Origin: Ferrimicrobium sp.
GTDB lineage: Bacteria > Actinomycetota > Acidimicrobiia > Acidimicrobiales > Acidimicrobiaceae
DNA length: 14,343 bases
Assembly (NCBI GenBank): GCA_027365375.1
Contig: DAHXNM010000137.1
Span: 1-14,343 of the forward strand
Direction of reading: 5' to 3'
Shown: in pieces, positions 1 through 6,678 of the stretch
Layout: each line of letters opens with the position of its first letter
Position numbering within the stretch: the first letter of the stretch is position 1
Translations under genes and position numbers: made by a program
Notes under the pieces: model-generated
What the model saw: only the letters and a program-made list of their open reading frames with translations
Databases searched by the model: none
Told to the model about the DNA's origin: nothing

Positions 1-165
1 GACAAGATCCATCCGCTCCTCGAGAGAGAAGAGAGGACCAGCCTTTTGAGGGTTACGCATAGCGGCCACCACCACCTCATCAAAGAGTCTGCTGGCACGC
101 TCGACCACCTCGAGGTGACCATTGTGGAAGGGATCAAAGGATCCTGGGAAGAGAGCACGTCTCAT
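1..165 (-). CDS. coaD: phosphopantetheine adenylyltransferase, N-terminal part (runs off the left edge)
   Basis: Transfers AMP from ATP to 4'-phosphopantetheine, giving dephospho-CoA, the penultimate step of coenzyme A synthesis in the cytoplasm. Only 55 residues are visible, translated from the reverse strand starting at the ATG at 165 (MRRALFPGSFDPFHNGHLEV...). They contain the family's nucleotidyltransferase signature: the PGSFDPFHNGH stretch at residues 7-17, with the HxGH-type motif at 14-17, then the expected helix and a LFSLEERMDLV segment. The rest of the protein lies outside the window. No strong ribosome binding site precedes the ATG. It sits downstream of rsmD on the same strand, the usual rsmD-coaD pairing, here with a 134-bp gap that holds a 7-bp stem-loop. 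Identification is firm despite truncation. Confidence 0.93.
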   Translation of the reverse strand, partial: MRRALFPGSFDPFHNGHLEVVERASRLFDEVVVAAMRNPQKAGPLFSLEERMDLV

Positions 166-195
166 CAGAAGTTAACCACCCCATCTTTTCTATTC

Positions 196-217
196 ATGAT
201 CGCCTGTTCCCGATCAT
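196..217 (-). other. stem-loop between rsmD and coaD
   Basis: ATGATCG (196-202) and CGATCAT (211-217) form a perfect 7-bp stem with an 8-nt loop in the 134-bp gap between the rsmD stop and the coaD start. There is no T-tract on the 3' side in either direction, so it is not a canonical intrinsic terminator. It could partly terminate or process the rsmD-coaD message, or be chance. Confidence 0.3.
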
Positions 218-299
218 CCATATGCGACCGTCCATTTGTGACTGCTCGTAGCTGCTTACTCGATACACCCTGACACCATCCAAACTGGAACTCCTCCAG

Positions 300-827
300 C
301 TACGCCTTCTCGAAAAGCCCTAGACGAGTGTCTCCATAACGACGCCACCACTTCGCCTCCCAACGTGGACCTAGAGTCACCTCGCTAGTAGACTCTACCA
401 CTACGAACCGAGCAGGTGGCAGCCTTCCCCCCAGCTCCTCGAAACCCAAGTAACCATAGGGAGGATCGAGGAAGATGATCCCGAACGCGTCATCGCGAAG
501 CCGCTCGAGACACTGGAGCGCCTCGAGTGCGTAGCACGTCATCCTCGCATCCACCCCAAGGGCAACCGCCTCCTTGCGCACCTGGTTGACAAGGGTGAGG
601 TTATGGTCGTTATAGACCACACGAGGAACACCACGTGAGAGAGCCTCAAAACCAATCGCTCCTGAGCCCCCGAAGAGATCGAGCCACGACATCGTCTCCG
701 GCGATACCCTGCTCGCCAGGATAGAAAAGAGCGCCTCCCGCAGACGTTCCGTCGTTGGCCGGACTCCAGCTGGAATACGGACCCCGAGCTTGCGCCCCCC
801 GAGGCTACCGGCGACAATCCTCACCAC
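300..827 (-). CDS. rsmD: 16S rRNA (guanine(966)-N(2))-methyltransferase RsmD
   Basis: Methylates N2 of G966 of 16S rRNA in the assembled small subunit, using S-adenosylmethionine. The 175-residue product has the usual length. It shows the RsmD N-terminus (MVRIVAGSLGGRKL, then a RPTTERLREALFSIL stretch at about 23-37), the SAM-binding motif DLFGGSGAIGFEAL at 50-63, and the N2-methyltransferase catalytic motif DPPY at 121-124. The start is a GTG at 827 followed immediately by a second GTG; the first fits the family N-terminus, but no clear Shine-Dalgarno sequence precedes either. It lies 300 bp downstream of recG and upstream of coaD on the same strand, a widely conserved order. Two copies of an 18-bp tandem repeat lie just upstream of the start. 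Confidence 0.95.
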   Translation of the reverse strand: MVRIVAGSLGGRKLGVRIPAGVRPTTERLREALFSILASRVSPETMSWLDLFGGSGAIGFEALSRGVPRVVYNDHNLTLVNQVRKEAVALGVDARMTCYALEALQCLERLRDDAFGIIFLDPPYGYLGFEELGGRLPPARFVVVESTSEVTLGPRWEAKWWRRYGDTRLGLFEKA

Positions 828-844
828 TTCGCGCTACCGCCTCG

Positions 845-880
845 TCGTGGCGGATTCGATAATCGTGGTAGATTCGATAG
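845..880. repeat. 18-bp tandem duplication upstream of rsmD
   Basis: Two adjacent units, TCGTGGCGGATTCGATAA (845-862) and TCGTGGTAGATTCGATAG (863-880), agree at 15 of 18 positions. A small hairpin CCGCC/GGCGG (837-841 with 849-853) overlaps the first unit, close to the rsmD GTG at 827. It could affect rsmD translation or be a neutral duplication. Confidence 0.6.
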
Positions 881-1033
881 ATTGAGACTACTCGGCCGAC
901 AACGCGAACTCCAGCAAGATCTATCGCAGCGCCAAAACTCATTCATAGATCCCACAAGCCTCATCGATCGCACCGACTCATAGGTAAGCCCCCAGTCAAC
1001 CACGGCCCTAGCTCCTACCTTCCGATCCAGAAC

Positions 1034-1061
1034 TGCACCTCTTCGCGCACGAGGAGGTGCA
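1034..1061 (-). terminator. candidate stem-loop terminator after recG
   Basis: TGCACCTC (1034-1041) and GAGGTGCA (1054-1061) form a perfect 8-bp stem with a 12-nt loop, about 65 bp past the recG stop. No U-tract follows on the minus strand, so this would be an atypical terminator, or a processing or pausing site. Confidence 0.35.
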
Positions 1062-1127
1062 AGAAATACACAGCCAACCTAGCGGTTTAGCTCATTGAAG
1101 GGTAGCGCAACCGCGTTGGAGGTTGCC

Positions 1128-3290
1128 TTAGCTTCGTAGCAGGAAGTCTGCCTCATCCTCACCGAAGAGAGCCAGTATCATCGCTCGAAGCCTAGGGTGA
1201 TTCGCGAGCGACCTATCTAGAGCTATAATCGCTCGAGCGTGTTGGCGTGCCTCAAGGACCAGCTCTCGATCACGACTCAATGACGCCACCTTCAGGTCGG
1301 TACGCCCCGCCTGGCGACCGCCCAACACAGTACCTTCACCCCGAAGCTCGAGATCTACCTCGGCCAAGGCAAATCCATCCTCGGTGGCCACCAGGGCACC
1401 AAGCCGTGCCTCGGCGACAGCGGTCTCGGCCTCTGAGAGAAGGTAGCAGTACGACTGCTCGGCTCCACGGCCGACCCGGCCACGTAGCTGGTGGAGTTGG
1501 GCAATCCCGAAGCGATCGGCATCCTCGATGATCATCACGGTGGCGTTGGCAACGTCCACTCCAACCTCTATAACGGTGGTGGCTACCAGCACGTCGATCT
1601 CACGTGATCGAAAGGCGGCCATCACCTCCTCCTTGGCTTTGGAGGCCATCTTGCCATGCACCAATCCCAGCCGAAGTCCGGCGAGTTCGGCGTTGTTGAG
1701 TCGTTCGTACTCATCGGTCACCGCTCTCACTTGGAGTTTGGCACTCTCCTCCACAACCGGGCACACGACGTACCCCTGGCGTCCCTGGCTCACCTGTTGG
1801 CGAAGCAGCTCGAAAGCCGCCGTCGCCTCTGTCGGAGTCCGAGCCCAACGGGTCTCGATCGGACGGCGTCCGGGAGGAAGTCCTTCAATCACCGAGACAT
1901 CGAGGTCACCATAGACGGTCATCGCAGCGGTTCGAGGAATCGGTGTCGCCGTCATCACCAGGGTGTCCGGAGAACTCCCCTGCTGAAGTGTCACCCGATC
2001 GGTCAACGCCGAGCGCTGCTCTACTCCAAAACGGTGCTGCTCATCGACTACCACCAGCCCTAAGGAGGCGAAGGAGAGCTCATCGTTGAAAAGAGCGTGA
2101 GTCCCCACGACAATATCTAGATACCCGTCGGCGAGCTCGGCTAGCAACTTGCGTCTGCGAGCTGCAGGTGTTGACCCGGTCAGGATATCAATGGTCACTG
2201 GACGAGGAAGCCCCTCAAAGAGGCGGCCAGTCGAGCTATCTGGTGTCTTCGTCTCTGCGAGTAGGGCGCTGATAGATCGGAAGTGTTGATCAGCGAGGAC
2301 CTCCGTCGGGGCGACGAGAACCGCCTGATGGCCACTCTGTACCGCAAAGAGCATCGCCAGCACCGAGACCAGTGTCTTACCTGAACCGACGTCTCCTTGG
2401 AGCAGACGATGCATAGCCTTCTCAGAGGCCATATCCGCAGCGATCTCTCCAACCGCCTCCAGCTGGCCCGTCGTCGGTGCAAATGGCAGACCGGAGAGAA
2501 AATCCTCGACAAGACGAGCCTCGCCGGGACCGAAAGGATGGGTGTCATGGACGGTTGCAACCGCCAACGCCTCGCGCTCCGCACGCAACTGGGCGAGCTT
2601 TATCTGCAGTAAAAAGAGTTCATCAAATGCAACCCGCCTGCGTGCGATCTGGCGAGCCTGTTCGTTGGATGGAAAATGCAGCTGCCAAAGGGCTTGATAG
2701 ACGTCGTACATGCCAAGATGACCCCTTAGCGAAGGAGGCAACACGTCCACGAAATCCGAGTAAGTCGAGAACACCTGCGCAACCGCTCTGGCGATGTCGG
2801 CGGAGTTTAACCCTGCCGCCTCACGAAGCGAGTACAACGGCACGATGGCCCCTGTCTTGTCACCGATAGGGTCTACCAGTGGATTGGTCATCTGCCGACG
2901 ACGCCGAAAGAGTTCTACCCGACCAAAAACGGCCACCTCACCGGCGATCGATGCCAACTGCTTAGCTCGATAGGGTTGCCCAAAGAAAGTAAGTGTGATC
3001 TTGCCGGAGGCATCTACCAGCTGCGCCTCGACAATAACTCGGCCTCCGCGCGTTGGTATGCGACGAGCATCGACAACACGGCCGACCAGCAGGACCTGCT
3101 CCCCTGGCACCGCTTCGCCGATAGAGACCTGCCTAGAACGATCGATATAGCGTCGCGGAAAATAGGTTACGAGGTCGTAGATCGTCTCTACCCCGAGCGC
3201 ATTGAGAGCTCTGGCACGAGCTGGGCCGATGCCTGATAGCTCCTCGACGCTGAGCCGCGTCAACTCGTCTAGCCTGACTGCTGTCGCCAC
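1128..3290 (-). CDS. recG: ATP-dependent DNA helicase RecG
   Basis: Double-strand DNA translocase that regresses stalled replication forks and migrates Holliday junctions and D-loops. The frame opens at a GTG at 3308; I place the start at the GTG at 3290 because GGAGGTG lies 9 nt upstream of it (720 residues), while nothing resembling a ribosome binding site precedes 3308. Numbering from 3308: an HhH-like segment (LSGIGPARARALNALGV) at about 24-40, the OB-fold wedge domain at about 60-140, Walker A GDVGSGKT at 305-312, the Walker B variant DEQH at 422-425, TATPIPRT at 453-460, and QLRGRVGRG (motif VI) at 607-615. Length and motif order are normal for RecG. It follows the fakA-like gene by about 200 bp on the same strand and precedes rsmD, a common order in Actinobacteria. 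Confidence 0.96.
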   Translation of the reverse strand: MATAVRLDELTRLSVEELSGIGPARARALNALGVETIYDLVTYFPRRYIDRSRQVSIGEAVPGEQVLLVGRVVDARRIPTRGGRVIVEAQLVDASGKITLTFFGQPYRAKQLASIAGEVAVFGRVELFRRRRQMTNPLVDPIGDKTGAIVPLYSLREAAGLNSADIARAVAQVFSTYSDFVDVLPPSLRGHLGMYDVYQALWQLHFPSNEQARQIARRRVAFDELFLLQIKLAQLRAEREALAVATVHDTHPFGPGEARLVEDFLSGLPFAPTTGQLEAVGEIAADMASEKAMHRLLQGDVGSGKTLVSVLAMLFAVQSGHQAVLVAPTEVLADQHFRSISALLAETKTPDSSTGRLFEGLPRPVTIDILTGSTPAARRRKLLAELADGYLDIVVGTHALFNDELSFASLGLVVVDEQHRFGVEQRSALTDRVTLQQGSSPDTLVMTATPIPRTAAMTVYGDLDVSVIEGLPPGRRPIETRWARTPTEATAAFELLRQQVSQGRQGYVVCPVVEESAKLQVRAVTDEYERLNNAELAGLRLGLVHGKMASKAKEEVMAAFRSREIDVLVATTVIEVGVDVANATVMIIEDADRFGIAQLHQLRGRVGRGAEQSYCYLLSEAETAVAEARLGALVATEDGFALAEVDLELRGEGTVLGGRQAGRTDLKVASLSRDRELVLEARQHARAIIALDRSLANHPRLRAMILALFGEDEADFLLRS

Positions 3291-3488
3291 AGCGATGCAC
3301 ACCTCCACTCGTCTTGTGGCCCGTTGTTAACCCCAGGCTAGTGGCCACTCACTCAGATCACAAAGACTCAAGTATGCCCGGGCCGATGCTGTACACCCGC
3401 GATCGATACAACCTGAGTCGCCAGCTAATCGCCAGCCACCTTGGTTTGCGGCTGTCGAATAGAGCCCGCTACCGCCATCATCGAACGA

Positions 3489-5117
3489 TCACTCGACGCC
3501 GACTAGGAAGGGATAGAGAGGCTGTTCGCCATGAAGCACCTCTACCGTTAGCTGAGGGTAGCTCTCCTCGACACTACGACTTATGGTGCTGGCTAGATGG
3601 GCATCTACCCCCTCCCCCACCAGCAAGGTCACAATCTCTGACCCCTCGTTCACCAGCGACGCCAACAAAGCCAACACCACCGTCTGAAGATCGTCATCGG
3701 CGGCACGAATGCCATCGGCGCTCAAACCGATGTAGGAGCCAACCCTGAAACTCCCGTGTTGGTATGTGCCAGCGCGAACCGCTGTCGTGACCTCACCCCA
3801 GGCGACCCGTCTGGCAGCCTCGGTCATCCTGGCGAGGTTCGTCGCTCTATCTGACTCCGGGTCAAAGGCCATGAGGGCGGAGAAGCCCTCGAGTACGTTA
3901 AGCGTAGGAATGATCTCGACTTGTTTGTCGACTAGCGACACCACCGATTGCGCAGCCGCCTGGATATTCGAGTTGTTCGGGAGCAGGAGAACCGAACTCG
4001 AGTTGGCCGACTCCACCGCATCTAGCAGCTCCTTGATGGAGGGGTTCTTTCCTTGTCCGCCCACGACCACCGATTGCACCCCGAAGGATTTAAAGAGTCG
4101 CGCCACTCCAGCACCTGCAGCTACCGCTACAACAGCTGTCTGTTGTTCATGCGCGGCCGCGGCTGGCAGGCTGAGGCCGTCGCTAACCCACGACAGCTCA
4201 TCAATCTGATGTATGAGATCAGTGACGTTGATATCAGAGACCCTTCCGGCCTGAATCCCCGCCTCGATCGAGGGTCCGATCTCATTGGTGTGGATGTGGC
4301 AGCGATAGACCCCCTCCGTCCCCACCACAACTATCGAATCCCCAATTCCTGACCAAACCGTCTTCATAGCCTCGATCTGCTGTTCGCCGGACTCAAGAGA
4401 GAACATAACTTCAAAACGCATCTCCGACTCACCAGCACTCTCAAGCTCGACGGTAGAGAGGTCGGGTAGGACTGCGTCGGTGATATCTGCGGCATGATCT
4501 AGCCATGGGTATAGGCCAGCATCGTCGACCTCTACGCCAAGAGCCTCCGCAAGCGATTCGAGCACAACTATAAGACCAGCGCCACCAGAGTCAACGACAC
4601 CTGCACGCGCCAGCACCTCTAACTGTTCTGGTGTCGCTAGGAGCGCTCGCCGCATAGCCGCGAGACTCTCACGGATGGTTCCAACTTCAGCCACAGCACC
4701 GGCTGCGATCACACTCAAAATCGTGCCTTGCTTCGGGCTCAAGACTGCACTCGTTGCCGCCCTCGATCCCTCGGCAAGAGCCTGATGCCAGGCATCTTCT
4801 AACGTGGCATCGCTGGTAAGCGCCTGCAGGACCGCCTGCAATATCTGTGAAAGGATGACGCCAGAGTTGCCTCTAGCGCCCAACAGTGTCGCCTTGGCGA
4901 TCGTTCGATACCAGTCTGGGCGATCTAGATCATCGAGTTGATCGAGCGCGACTACCCCTGCCGTCAACGTCGCGAGCATATTGGACCCGGTATCCCCATC
5001 GGGTACGGGGAACACATTCAACCTATCGATCGCTGGACAATGCCGCTCAAGTCCAGCACGCGCAGCACGCAAACCTCTAGCGACGTCATTGGAACGACGA
5101 AACTGTCCTGAATCCAC
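3489..5117 (-). CDS. fakA: DAK2-domain kinase, FakA/YloV family (probable fatty acid kinase subunit)
   Basis: Members with known function phosphorylate fatty acids bound to a FakB (DegV-family) partner, using ATP, so that exogenous fatty acids enter phospholipid synthesis. The 542-residue protein has the family architecture. The N-terminal DhaL/DAK2 kinase domain carries NVFPVPDGDTGSNM (34-47, with the Mg-binding aspartates), GARGNSGVILSQ (80-91), KQGTILSV (129-136) and VVDSGGAGL (174-182). The middle domain carries CHIHTN (273-278), and the C-terminal DegV-like/DAK1-like domain includes IPTLNVLEGFSAL (403-415). The segment where Firmicutes FakA has a zinc-binding cysteine reads RFEVMFSLE here, without Cys, which I recall as common in actinobacterial members. 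The start is a GTG with no Shine-Dalgarno sequence; a TATCAT box 7 nt upstream suggests a leaderless transcript. No fakB is visible, so the substrate is inferred from the family. Confidence 0.87.
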   Translation of the reverse strand: MDSGQFRRSNDVARGLRAARAGLERHCPAIDRLNVFPVPDGDTGSNMLATLTAGVVALDQLDDLDRPDWYRTIAKATLLGARGNSGVILSQILQAVLQALTSDATLEDAWHQALAEGSRAATSAVLSPKQGTILSVIAAGAVAEVGTIRESLAAMRRALLATPEQLEVLARAGVVDSGGAGLIVVLESLAEALGVEVDDAGLYPWLDHAADITDAVLPDLSTVELESAGESEMRFEVMFSLESGEQQIEAMKTVWSGIGDSIVVVGTEGVYRCHIHTNEIGPSIEAGIQAGRVSDINVTDLIHQIDELSWVSDGLSLPAAAAHEQQTAVVAVAAGAGVARLFKSFGVQSVVVGGQGKNPSIKELLDAVESANSSSVLLLPNNSNIQAAAQSVVSLVDKQVEIIPTLNVLEGFSALMAFDPESDRATNLARMTEAARRVAWGEVTTAVRAGTYQHGSFRVGSYIGLSADGIRAADDDLQTVVLALLASLVNEGSEIVTLLVGEGVDAHLASTISRSVEESYPQLTVEVLHGEQPLYPFLVGVE

Positions 5118-5124
5118 TCAGGGC

Positions 5125-5130
5125 ATGATA
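5125..5130 (-). promoter_or_regulatory. candidate -10 box for a leaderless fakA transcript
   Basis: TATCAT on the minus strand ends 7 nt before the fakA GTG at 5117. That spacing would place transcription initiation at or next to the start codon, consistent with the missing Shine-Dalgarno sequence. No good -35 hexamer is visible at 16-18 bp. Confidence 0.35.
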
Positions 5131-5190
5131 GCCTAGAGGGTCGACTAATGAGTCCAGTTGTTCAAAACCGTTTCCGAAGGGAGCCCCAGC

Positions 5191-5379
5191 GTGGCAAGCG
5201 TGTGCGAAATTTGTGGCAAGAAGCCTGGCTTCGGGATGAGTCTCTCGCACTCTCACCGACGTAACAAGCGTCGTTTCAATCCGAATATTCAGAGGATTCG
5301 CGTTCTCGAAAATGGGACCTCGCGTCGCAGGAACGTATGCACCTCCTGCATACGAACCAACAGACTGGTAAAGCCTTAA
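5191..5379 (+). CDS. rpmB: 50S ribosomal protein L28 (zinc-ribbon form)
   Basis: Small basic protein of the large ribosomal subunit. The 62-residue product reads MASVCEICGKKPGFGMSLSHSHRRNKRRF..., matching the L28 pattern including SHSHRR at 19-24 and the RRFNPNIQRIRV core at 27-38. CxxC pairs at 5-8 and 50-53 identify the zinc-binding C+ form. The frame is open further upstream, but the GTG at 5191 is the right start: GAAGGGAG lies 7 nt before it and the N-terminus matches the family. It diverges from the fakA-like gene. The ferrochelatase gene starts 7 bp after its stop, so the two are very probably cotranscribed. Confidence 0.95.
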   Translation: MASVCEICGKKPGFGMSLSHSHRRNKRRFNPNIQRIRVLENGTSRRRNVCTSCIRTNRLVKP

Positions 5380-5386
5380 CCTTACG

Positions 5387-6397
5387 ATGGCCAAACCACA
5401 GCGCGGCGTCCTTTGGCAATCCTTTGGATCGCCAGAAGAGCCCGATGATATATGGCCGTTCCTTGAGAACGTAACTCGTGGACGAGGCGTCCCAGAGGCG
5501 CGTCTCCGCCTTGTCGCTGACCAGTACCTGGCCACTGGGGGGTCGAGTCCACTCAACGCTCTAAATCGGGATCTGATTCGCCAACTTGGTGATTCACTTG
5601 GCGAACGCGGAGTAGAGCTTCCGATCTATTTTGGCAACCGTAATTGGCATCCCTACCTTGCTGATACCGTAGACGAGATGGCACAGGACGGCATCCAAGA
5701 GGCGCTTGTCATCCCCTCCTCTGCGTATAGCTCTTACTCGGGCTGTCGCCAGTACCGCGAAGACCTGATCGGCTGTAGTGTCGCCTTCGACACCCTAACG
5801 CTCAAACCATTCTCCCAACATCGGCTATTCTTGGCCGCCGAGGCCTCAGTCATGGCTAGCTACCTTGCCACACGCCCCCCAATCGACGCGAGCACCGCCA
5901 TCTTTGCGACTGCTCACTCGATCCCCACCGCGATGGCCGCCAGCTGTGACTACCAACGCCAACTCGGCAGCGTCTGCGAAGTCTTGCGTGCGTTGCTCCC
6001 CGGCGACGCCCCGATCGGACTTGCCTATCAAAGTCGATCCGGAGATCCTCGAACTCCTTGGCTAACACCTGACATAGCCGATGCAATCCATGCCGGCTAC
6101 GAAGCTAACCCAGATCTGCGCCGGGTAATCGTGATCCCCATCGGCTTTATCAGCGACCACCAAGAGGTGCTCTATGATCTCGATATCCTCGCACGTGACG
6201 CAGCACAAAGCCATGGGCTCGCCTTTGATAGACTGCCCACGGTAGGCGGTGCGCCTGAGTTCATAGAGATGCTCACCGAGTTGGTGCTTGTCTGGAACAG
6301 TGGAGGCGACCCGAACGCCGAGATCCCAGGGGCTGAACATCTCTGTAACGATGGCTGCTGTCTCTCGGGTGCTCCACCGATCGCTACGGCACGCTAA
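5387..6397 (+). CDS. hemH: coproporphyrin III ferrochelatase
   Basis: Inserts Fe2+ into coproporphyrin III (actinobacterial coproporphyrin-dependent haem pathway, enzyme also called CpfC), giving coproheme, which HemQ/ChdC converts to haem. The product has 336 residues. The metal-site histidine lies in AHSIP (176-180, His177) and the conserved acidic segment is SDHQEVLYDLD (256-266, Glu260). FGNRNWHPY (82-90) and SSAYSSYSGCRQYRED (111-126) are typical. C120 sits where [2Fe-2S] ferrochelatases have their internal ligand, and the C-terminus has LCNDGCC (319-325; C320, C324, C325). A [2Fe-2S] cluster, as known for actinobacterial ferrochelatases, is therefore likely. The ATG lacks a clear Shine-Dalgarno sequence and lies 7 bp after the rpmB stop, which suggests reinitiation after rpmB. 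No other haem gene is in the window. Confidence 0.94.
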   Translation: MAKPQRGVLWQSFGSPEEPDDIWPFLENVTRGRGVPEARLRLVADQYLATGGSSPLNALNRDLIRQLGDSLGERGVELPIYFGNRNWHPYLADTVDEMAQDGIQEALVIPSSAYSSYSGCRQYREDLIGCSVAFDTLTLKPFSQHRLFLAAEASVMASYLATRPPIDASTAIFATAHSIPTAMAASCDYQRQLGSVCEVLRALLPGDAPIGLAYQSRSGDPRTPWLTPDIADAIHAGYEANPDLRRVIVIPIGFISDHQEVLYDLDILARDAAQSHGLAFDRLPTVGGAPEFIEMLTELVLVWNSGGDPNAEIPGAEHLCNDGCCLSGAPPIATAR

Positions 6398-6566
6398 CCA
6401 CTTACAGCTGTTAACGCGCTGTCAGATCGGAGCCTCGCTAGTCGATCACACACTAACGGCTCTCGTTAAGCGTAGGCACGGCCACTCGCCCAGCTCGCGA
6501 GGGTGTCTCTATGCCAGAAAGACCAAGCCAAGAGCGGCGGCGAAGAAGCTTTGCCTCCGGTGCCCA

Positions 6567-6604
6567 CTGGGGAATCTATCCTACCGACTACGCGGTGTCC
6601 CCAG
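6567..6604. other. inverted repeat in the hemH/pckG convergent gap
   Basis: CTGGGGA (6567-6573) and TCCCCAG (6598-6604) form a perfect 7-bp stem around a 24-nt loop in the 281-bp gap between the converging hemH and pckG genes. Transcription must end somewhere here from both sides, but there is no T-tract and the loop is long. No gene is convincing in the gap; the frame beginning ATG 6511 continues far into pckG antisense. Confidence 0.25.
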
Positions 6605-6678
6605 ACTCGACTCGTGGCTGGACAGGTTGCTCTACGGGGCTAACACAAACGAGCTGTGCTAACCCCGCCACAGAGGGC

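Larger units (their letters stand above)
828..1127. other. 300-bp gap between recG and rsmD with no convincing gene
   Basis: This gap is long for a conserved same-strand cluster. It contains an 18-bp tandem repeat near rsmD (845-880), a perfect 8-bp inverted repeat (1034-1061), and an open minus-strand frame of 60 codons (821-1003, GTG start) that overlaps the start of rsmD. That frame has an AGGAG sequence about 8 nt before its GTG, but third codon positions are near 50% GC and the product is a Ser/Arg/Trp/Cys-rich mix resembling no known family, so it is probably not a gene. I see no tRNA or clear promoter. Confidence 0.4.

Noticed and set aside
166..299. tRNA or small RNA gene between coaD and rsmD
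   Set aside because: Only a short 7-bp hairpin is visible; there is no cloverleaf, no TTCGA-type T-arm and no promoter-terminator pair.
821..1003. 60-codon minus-strand frame ahead of rsmD
   Set aside because: Third codon positions show no GC bias, the composition is unlike a folded protein and there is no family resemblance. It is kept only as a comment in the gap description.
3314..3748. Plus-strand frame of 144 codons in the recG-fakA gap
   Set aside because: It runs antisense into the 3' end of fakA. The Arg/Pro/His-rich, low-complexity product is typical of a shadow frame.
5158..5190. Upstream ATG extension of rpmB (11 extra residues)
   Set aside because: The family N-terminus begins at the GTG at 5191, which has a well-placed GAAGGGAG, and the extension would translate through that ribosome binding site.
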